From Microbacterium sp. SS28 (lineage in GTDB: Bacteria > Actinomycetota > Actinomycetes > Actinomycetales > Microbacteriaceae), in NCBI RefSeq assembly GCF_022761035.1, contig NZ_JAKWJP010000006.1:186001-250000 (forward strand): a stretch of DNA of 64,000 nucleotides, read 5' to 3'. Under the pieces are notes generated by a model. That model was given only the letters and a program-made list of their open reading frames with translations. It did not search any database and was not told where the DNA came from. Shown piece by piece: positions 59,363 to 64,000 of the stretch (its first letter is position 1; the number at the start of each line of letters is the position of its first letter). A program made the translations under genes and the position numbers.

Positions 59363-59836
59363 ATGACCTCCGCGCGCCTCGAACCCGGCCGCCTGGCCCC
59401 GGCCTTCACGCTCCTCGACCAGGACGAGCAGCCCGTGACGCTCCGAGACCTGCGCGGCGGGCCCGTGATCCTCTTCTTCTATCCCGAGGCCATGACGCCC
59501 GGGTGCACGAAGGAGGCGTGCGACTTCCGCGACAGCCTCGCGCCGCTGCAGGCCGCCGGCTACACGATCCTGGGCATCTCACGCGACGCGCCCGAGAAGC
59601 TCGCGCGCTTCCGCGAACGCGACGGCCTGACCTACGACCTCCTGAGCGACCCCGATCACAAGGTGCACGCGAAGTACGGCACGTGGGGCGACAAGATGAA
59701 CTACGGCAAGGTCATCAAGGGCGTCATCCGCTCGACGTTCGTCTTGAACGAGAAGGGCCGCATCGAGCACGCCCTGTACAACGTGCGCGCAACCGGGCAT
59801 GTCGCCCGGCTGCGCGCACTGTTGAAGGTCGGCTAG
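59363..59836 (+). CDS. bcp: Thioredoxin-dependent peroxiredoxin (BCP/PrxQ)
   Basis: 157 residues, normal for the family. The active-site motif is YPEAMTPGCTKEACDFRD, with peroxidatic Cys48 and resolving Cys53 five residues on, the atypical 2-Cys PrxQ arrangement. It removes hydrogen peroxide and organic peroxides. It stands a few genes from sigH/rsrA, which fits an oxidative-stress neighbourhood, although no SigR-type promoter is seen before it. Confidence 0.95.
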   Translation: MTSARLEPGRLAPAFTLLDQDEQPVTLRDLRGGPVILFFYPEAMTPGCTKEACDFRDSLAPLQAAGYTILGISRDAPEKLARFRERDGLTYDLLSDPDHKVHAKYGTWGDKMNYGKVIKGVIRSTFVLNEKGRIEHALYNVRATGHVARLRALLKVG

Positions 59837-59890
59837 CAGCTGATCACTTGCTTCGTGGCGCGTCGGTGTCGAAAGCCACCCTCGGAATGC

Positions 59891-59926
59891 GAGGAGGCCC
59901 CAGGCTCTTGAGCCTGGGGCCTCCTC
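59891..59926. terminator. Bidirectional hairpin terminator
   Basis: A perfect 17-bp stem, GAGGAGGCCCCAGGCTC, with a 2-base loop, between convergent bcp and the coiled-coil gene. It is the strongest hairpin in this part of the window. Confidence 0.92.
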
Positions 59927-59974
59927 CGCGCGGATGGCGTTGTGTGGTCGGTCGTGATGGACCGATCCGAAGAG

Positions 59975-62365
59975 TCAGACCACGCAACCGCCCAGAGCGA
60001 TCGTGCCGTCGATCGCCTTGATCTGGGTCTGGATGCTGCCGAGCTTGTCCTGCAGGACCTTCACGGTCGCCGCCTGGGCTGCGATCGCGTCCTTATTCGT
60101 CTTCTTCTGCGCCTGAAGGTCGCGGAGCACCCCCTGGGCGGCGGTGACCTGACTGTCGAGCGACGTCAGCTGGCCCTGCAATGCGGCCAGCTGAGCCTCA
60201 CTCTCGGAGACCTCGGCGTTGAGCTTGTTCAGCTGTGCCAGCAGCGGAGCGACCCGGTTCTGCAGGTCGAGGACGGCAGCCTCGGCGGCCGTGATCTTGG
60301 TGTTGAGGTCGGTGAGCTGGGCGACCAGCGTGTTGATCTGGCCGTCGAGCTTGGCGATCTCGACCTCCTTGGCGCTCACGGCCGTGTTGGCGGCGTCCAC
60401 CGCCGCCTGCAGGGCGGGCAGCTGGCCCCGAAGGGAGGTGATCTCCTCCTCCTGGGCGTGGACGGCCTGGGTGGCCGTGGCGAGCGCGTTCTGTGCCTTC
60501 ACCAGGTCCGCCTTGCGGTCCGCGAGCACCGCCTGCTGGTCGGCGATCGCCTGCTTCGCGGCCTCGACACCCTCGGACAGTCCGGGGAGCGCGGCCTCGA
60601 GGTCGGCGACGACCTTCTCCTGATCGGTGACCTTGCTGTCCGCGAGGCTGACCGCGTCCTGCAGTGCCGGGAGCTGACCACTCAGCGCGTCGATCTCGCC
60701 CTGCTTGGTAGTGACCGCCCGGTTCGCGGTGGTCACCGCCGCCTGGAGGGCGGGGAGCTGGCCCTGCAGGGTCGCGATGCCATCCTGCTTCGCACCGACC
60801 GCGGCCTTGGCAGCGTCGAGAGTCGCCTGGAGCGGGGCGGCTTGCTTCTGCAAGTCGCTGCTCTGGGTCTGCTTGGCAAGCAGCTGGGCGTTCAGGTCGT
60901 TGACCTTGTTCTGCAGAGTCGCCAGGTCACCGGAGAGCCCTGCGATCAGCGTGGTCTGGTCGGTGATCTGGGCATCCACCGTCGCCAGCTGGGCTTGCTT
61001 GGCGGTGCGCTGCGCAATCAGCTCGCGTTTCTTGGACGAGTTTGACGTCTCGGGGAATTCCGCGATCTGAGCGGTGAGCGACGCGATGTCCGTCTCGAGA
61101 CCCGTCTTCGTGGTCTGCAGGGCAGCCAGTTGGCCCTGCGCCTGGGTGAGCGCGGCCTGCTTGGTGGCGATCTGCGAGTCGACCTCAGCGATCTGGCCCT
61201 GCAGGCCAGCGATCTCGGTGTCGAGCTTGGCGATGGCGGCCTGGTTCGCGGCGAGCGCAGTGGAGGCGGTCTTCTCGGCCGTCTGCAGCGTGGCGAGCTC
61301 GCCCTGCGCCTGGGTGATCTCCGTGTTCTTGGCGGCCACCGCGGCGTCAGCGCCCTTCGCGGCGTCCTGCAGCGTGACCAGCTCGCCCTGCGCCTGGGTG
61401 ATAGCCGCCTGCTTGGTGGTCACGGCGGCGGCTGCAACCTTGGCTGCCGCCTGCAGGGATGCGAGGGTGTCCTGGGCGTCCGACACCTTTTCCAGCTGGG
61501 CATCCAGCTCGGCCTGAGCCGCGGCACCGCTGTTCTTCAGCTCCTCCAGCTTCGACTCCGCGTCGGTGACCGCGGTCGTGGCGGTGTCGACAGCGGTGGA
61601 TGCGTTCTCGGCATTCGCCTTAAGGCTGACCAGCTCGCCCTGCGCTGCGGTGATCTCGGCGTTCTTGGTTGCGAAGGCCGCGTCAGCTGACGCGGCGGCC
61701 CCCTTCAGCGTGGTCAACTGGCCGTTCGCCATGGCGATGTCGGCGTTCTTCGCGTCGATCTGGCCCCTCAGGGCGTCTGCCTGCTTGCCCAGGTCCGCGG
61801 ACTCGGCGCGCGCGCCGGCGAGCTGTTCCTGGAGCTCGCCGATCTGGGACTGAACGCCGCCCCGCTGCGACTTGAGGTCGGCGAGCGCCTTCTCGGTGTT
61901 GGAGATCTTGACGGCGACGACGGCCTGTTCGTCCGTAACGGAGGCCAGTTCGTCCTGGGTGGTCTTGAGGTCCGCGTCGAGCTTGGCGCTTTCCGCCTCG
62001 AGGACTGCGAGCTGCTGGTTGATCTGGTCGATCTGCAACTTGAGGTCGGCGCTCTGTGCCTGCAGGGCGGTGCGCTGCGCCGTCAGGGACGCGATCACGT
62101 CCGCGTTCTTCTTCGCCGCGGCCTTGAGCAGGTTCTCCTGCACCGCGCCGCGGTGGGCGAGCTGGTTCACGACTCCGTTGCAGATGCCTTTGGTGTCCGC
62201 GGGGTTGGTTCCCGCGAAGGCCGGGCTGCCGGCGAAGAGCATGCCGGCGAGGGTCGCCGGGAGCAGGATCGCCGCGGCGGCGCGACGACCGGGTGACGTC
62301 CACGGGGTGGCGGCTGCGGGGGCGACTGCGGCGTCCTTGCACGCAGTCTTGTTGATGCGGCGCAT
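59975..62365 (-). CDS. Very large secreted coiled-coil repeat protein
   Basis: 796 residues with a signal peptide (about 20-52, cleaved near AFAGTNP). A short N-terminal domain holds Cys62 in DTKGICNGVVNQ. From about residue 80 to 780 the chain is one Ala/Gln/Leu-rich helix with clear heptads, built of 28-residue repeats; one set repeats ITQAQGEL and TLQ, a later set repeats GQLPALQ and AV. It ends with a second Cys in LGGCVV. No wall-anchor or transmembrane end is present. I do not recognise the family; its shape suggests a surface fibre or envelope spacer. It is monocistronic and followed by a strong terminator. Confidence 0.85.
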   Translation of the reverse strand: MRRINKTACKDAAVAPAAATPWTSPGRRAAAAILLPATLAGMLFAGSPAFAGTNPADTKGICNGVVNQLAHRGAVQENLLKAAAKKNADVIASLTAQRTALQAQSADLKLQIDQINQQLAVLEAESAKLDADLKTTQDELASVTDEQAVVAVKISNTEKALADLKSQRGGVQSQIGELQEQLAGARAESADLGKQADALRGQIDAKNADIAMANGQLTTLKGAAASADAAFATKNAEITAAQGELVSLKANAENASTAVDTATTAVTDAESKLEELKNSGAAAQAELDAQLEKVSDAQDTLASLQAAAKVAAAAVTTKQAAITQAQGELVTLQDAAKGADAAVAAKNTEITQAQGELATLQTAEKTASTALAANQAAIAKLDTEIAGLQGQIAEVDSQIATKQAALTQAQGQLAALQTTKTGLETDIASLTAQIAEFPETSNSSKKRELIAQRTAKQAQLATVDAQITDQTTLIAGLSGDLATLQNKVNDLNAQLLAKQTQSSDLQKQAAPLQATLDAAKAAVGAKQDGIATLQGQLPALQAAVTTANRAVTTKQGEIDALSGQLPALQDAVSLADSKVTDQEKVVADLEAALPGLSEGVEAAKQAIADQQAVLADRKADLVKAQNALATATQAVHAQEEEITSLRGQLPALQAAVDAANTAVSAKEVEIAKLDGQINTLVAQLTDLNTKITAAEAAVLDLQNRVAPLLAQLNKLNAEVSESEAQLAALQGQLTSLDSQVTAAQGVLRDLQAQKKTNKDAIAAQAATVKVLQDKLGSIQTQIKAIDGTIALGGCVV

Positions 62366-62798
62366 CGGGTGGTTCCTATCTTCTCTGTCGGGGTGGTTCG
62401 ATGCCCGGCTGACCGTCGCATCGAATGCGGGGACTCTAACACTCTTCTAATTAAAAGTTAACGGCCTTTTCCCGAGCTGTTTTGGAGGCGCTATCAAGTA
62501 GCTAATGAGTGGATAAGGCCAAATAGAGTGGCCGCAAAAGTCCACGCGCACAGCCGCTTGGCCCTCACCGGACTGGGTGACTGGCGGACGCCGACGGTTA
62601 CACGGCTTAGCAGCGAGCCCGCCCGGGCGATGACGGCACCGCTGTGAGCCCAGCAAGCAGGCGCGACGAACGCGCTTTCCCCATGGAATGCATTCCACTC
62701 CCCAGTGCATGCGCCGGTGGGGACGGCATTGTCCGCGACAGCCGGCACGCGATCCTAACTGGGGAATGACTCAGATGAGAAACCTCTCATCGAGCTGG
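62366..62798. other. 433-base gap with AT-rich block and 14-bp palindrome
   Basis: No gene I can support lies here. It holds the 5' region of the coiled-coil gene. An AT-rich block (about 62440-62470, with TTAATTAAAAGTTAAC) is unusual for this genome. TGGAATGCATTCCA (62684-62697) is a perfect 14-bp palindrome and a likely regulator site. A weak 7-bp hairpin (62774-62791) follows the stop of the next gene. Small open frames in the gap have poor composition. Confidence 0.7.
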
Positions 62799-63200
62799 CT
62801 ACGGGTTCTCCGAATCGGCGTCCGCGGCATCCTTCCGCGCGTCCCGCGCAGCGAGCACGAGCAGCACGAGCACGAGGATCGCCGGGCCCGCGAGGGCGAG
62901 TGCCGTCAGGGGATGCGCGTACTCCCCCGTCGCCGCGCCGAGCGCGACGGCGACGATGAGCAGCTGGGCGACGATCCCGCCCGAACGGCCCCAGGACCGT
63001 CCCCGCCGCACGGCGACCCCGAACGCCACGAGGGCCGCAGCGCCCACGAACGTCAGCACGAGCAGCGCGATCGCACTCTCGACCGACCCCGTGTCGCCCG
63101 CCGTGAGCGCGGCGATCTGCCACGCCGCGATCCCCACGAGTGCGACGCCCTCGAGGATGAGAAGGACGGCGGCCGCGCGGGCCGGGGTTCTTGTTCGCAT
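62799..63200 (-). CDS. Small membrane protein, four helices
   Basis: 133 residues with four predicted membrane helices (about 10-30, 45-65, 75-95 and 105-123) and an acidic tail rich in Asp and Ala. The family is common and unnamed in actinobacteria; I cannot assign a function. The ATG at 63198-63200 is taken because the hydrophobic part begins there; an upstream in-frame ATG would add an Arg/Pro-rich stretch. It diverges from whiB1. Confidence 0.75.
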   Translation of the reverse strand: MRTRTPARAAAVLLILEGVALVGIAAWQIAALTAGDTGSVESAIALLVLTFVGAAALVAFGVAVRRGRSWGRSGGIVAQLLIVAVALGAATGEYAHPLTALALAGPAILVLVLLVLAARDARKDAADADSENP

Positions 63201-63454
63201 ACTTCGACGGTTCCTCGGTCGTGGGACGGACGGCTTGTGCGGTTCCTCCATGCCGTGGAGGGAATGCCCAGCCAGTTCAACAGAATCGGGGGGCCTCAGG
63301 CCTTGATCGGGCACGGCTCGTCATGGGATCATAGGTGAAGCCGTGTGCTCCCACAGCGACGTGGGGCGAGCATCGCTCGCATCTCCCACAGGGTATCGGA
63401 CCCGAATCCGGGCTCTGGAACACCCGACACTCTTCTGTCACAAGGAGCACAACC

Positions 63455-63703
63455 ATGGATTGGCGCGACAAAGCCGCCTGCCTCACCGTCGACCCCGAAC
63501 TGTTCTTCCCCGTGGGGAACACAGGGCCTGCCGTCGACCAGATCGAGAAGGCCAAGAGCGTCTGTGCCCGGTGCACGGTCACGGAGATCTGCTTGCAGTA
63601 CGCGCTCGAGGCCGGTCAGGACTCCGGCGTGTGGGGCGGCCTCTCCGAGGACGAGCGCCGCGCCCTCAAGCGCCGCGCCGCGCGCGCCCGCCGCGCCAGC
63701 TGA
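63455..63703 (+). CDS. whiB1: WhiB-family Fe-S transcription regulator (WhiB1/WblE type)
   Basis: 82 residues. The four cluster ligands are Cys9, Cys37, Cys40 and Cys46 (in AACLTVDPELFFP and SVCARCTVTEIC). GVWGGLSEDERR is the WhiB turn, and the basic C-terminus KRRAARARR binds DNA. The short N-terminus and the FFPVGNTG block match WhiB1/WblE, an essential, NO-sensitive partner of the major sigma factor. The ATG at 63455 has AAGGAG 8 bases upstream. A sensor kinase gene converges on it. Confidence 0.95.
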   Translation: MDWRDKAACLTVDPELFFPVGNTGPAVDQIEKAKSVCARCTVTEICLQYALEAGQDSGVWGGLSEDERRALKRRAARARRAS

Positions 63704-63715
63704 TCCACGCGATAC

Positions 63716-63744
63716 GGGTCGGCGCCGTTCGACGGCGTCGACCC
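63716..63744 (+). terminator. Hairpin behind whiB1
   Basis: GGGTCGGCGCCG and CGGCGTCGACCC, a 12-bp stem with one mismatch, starting 13 bases after the whiB1 stop. Confidence 0.6.
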
Positions 63745-63793
63745 GAAGCATGTCAGAACACCTGCGCCGCGCACATCGACACGACCTGGTGGT

Positions 63794-63822
63794 TCCGGGA
63801 TGCTTCGCCGAAGCATCCCGGA
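63794..63822. terminator. Second hairpin between whiB1 and the kinase gene
   Basis: TCCGGGATGCTTCG and CGAAGCATCCCGGA form a perfect 13-14 bp stem, ending 5 bases before the stop of the convergent kinase gene. Confidence 0.85.
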
Positions 63823-63826
63823 TCCC

Positions 63827-64000
63827 TCACTTGACGCGCTCGATGTAGCGGAGCGGGATCTCGATCGTGACCTCGGTCCCGCTGCCCATGATCGTGTGCC
63901 AGTCGATCGTGCCGCCGAGCTCGCCCTGGATGAGGGTGCGCACGATCTGCGTACCCAGACCCCGGCCGACCTGACCCTCGGGCAGGCCTGAGCCGGTGTC
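63827..64000 (-). CDS. Sensor histidine kinase, C-terminal end (PdtaS-like; cut by window edge)
   Basis: Only the last 57 residues are visible. DTGSGLPEG is the G1 box of an HATPase domain, followed by GRGLGTQIVRTLIQGELGGTIDW and GSGTEVTIEIPL, the G2/end of the ATPase. The GLGTQIVRTLIQGELGG form is that of HisKA_2-type PdtaS kinases, which in actinobacteria pair with the RNA-binding regulator PdtaR, and often lie beside whiB1. The N-terminal sensor part lies outside the window. Confidence 0.88.
   Translation of the reverse strand, partial: DTGSGLPEGQVGRGLGTQIVRTLIQGELGGTIDWHTIMGSGTEVTIEIPLRYIERVK

Noticed and set aside
62447..62748. Two small open frames in the gap before the coiled-coil gene
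   Set aside because: Composition is poor, no ribosome-binding sites are visible and no domain is recognised; a regulatory gap explains the stretch better.
62366..62798. c-di-AMP (ydaO) riboswitch before the secreted protein
   Set aside because: Only loose resemblance to parts of the consensus was seen; the core segments are not in order. A covariance search would be decisive.

Overview
The window is one contiguous, very GC-rich (about 70 percent) chromosomal segment from an actinobacterium. The gene set and protein flavour fit Microbacteriaceae, most likely Microbacterium or a close relative: a fused Kgd-type 2-oxoglutarate enzyme, a WhiB1-type regulator, a SigH/SigR sigma factor with a ZAS anti-sigma factor, the argS/lysA order, many TANNNT boxes placed directly before start codons, and a strong excess of the heptamer GGATGCC/GGCATCC. 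It reads as core chromosome. I see no integrase, transposase, prophage, CRISPR array, rRNA or replication origin.

Layout. 1-4.3 kb (minus): lysA (cut by the window edge), a DUF2993 lipid-binding protein and argS in one operon, then a transglutaminase-like protein divergent from a secreted SGNH hydrolase. 5.3 kb: tRNA-Arg(CCG) with a hairpin terminator. 5.5-11.3 kb: an OpgC-like membrane acyltransferase, a trmB-MFS-CPBP operon and a DUF3097 gene. 11.4-15.8 kb (plus): envelope-stress genes (TPM-domain protein, PspA), an arginase-fold hydrolase with a Cys in place of a metal-binding His, and an HExxH protein. 15.8-18 kb (minus): a small secreted protein, a solo siderophore-interacting (SIP) domain under an iron-box-like site, a tyrosine phosphatase and an AhpD-like protein. 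18-24.2 kb (plus): an alpha/beta hydrolase and a complete five-gene peptide-type ABC importer with overlapping stop and start codons. 24.3-27.7 kb: amylosucrase, then an M4 metalloprotease overlapping its probable emfourin-type inhibitor.

27.7-39.3 kb: GNAT acetyltransferase, ung, a phosphoribosyltransferase, a short-chain dehydrogenase, the methionine genes metY and metX, NUDIX hydrolase, MFS transporter, thiamine-binding protein, GT87 mannosyltransferase, NnrD and an Old Yellow Enzyme. 39.4-50.9 kb: paired CNNM/CorC-type membrane proteins, a secreted M1 aminopeptidase with an inserted domain, guaB1, kgd and an APC permease. 51-55.7 kb: tetR-glpD divergent from an alkyl-DHAP-synthase-like FAD enzyme and a lipid kinase, a group suggesting a glycerolipid or ether-lipid pathway. 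55.8-59.8 kb: rsrA-like and sigH divergent from aroA-rsgA, then bcp. 59.9-64 kb: a very large secreted coiled-coil repeat protein, a small membrane protein, whiB1 and the end of a PdtaS-like sensor kinase.

The points most worth a second look are: (i) a perfect SigR/SigH-type promoter (GGAAT-N18-GTT) inside the start of aroA, aimed at sigH, with two possible sigH starts; (ii) the secreted protein built of 28-residue coiled-coil repeats; (iii) the M4 protease/emfourin pair; (iv) the GlpD-TetR / AGPS-like / lipid-kinase locus; (v) the Cys-substituted arginase homologue; and (vi) the window-wide heptamer bias and leaderless-gene signals.
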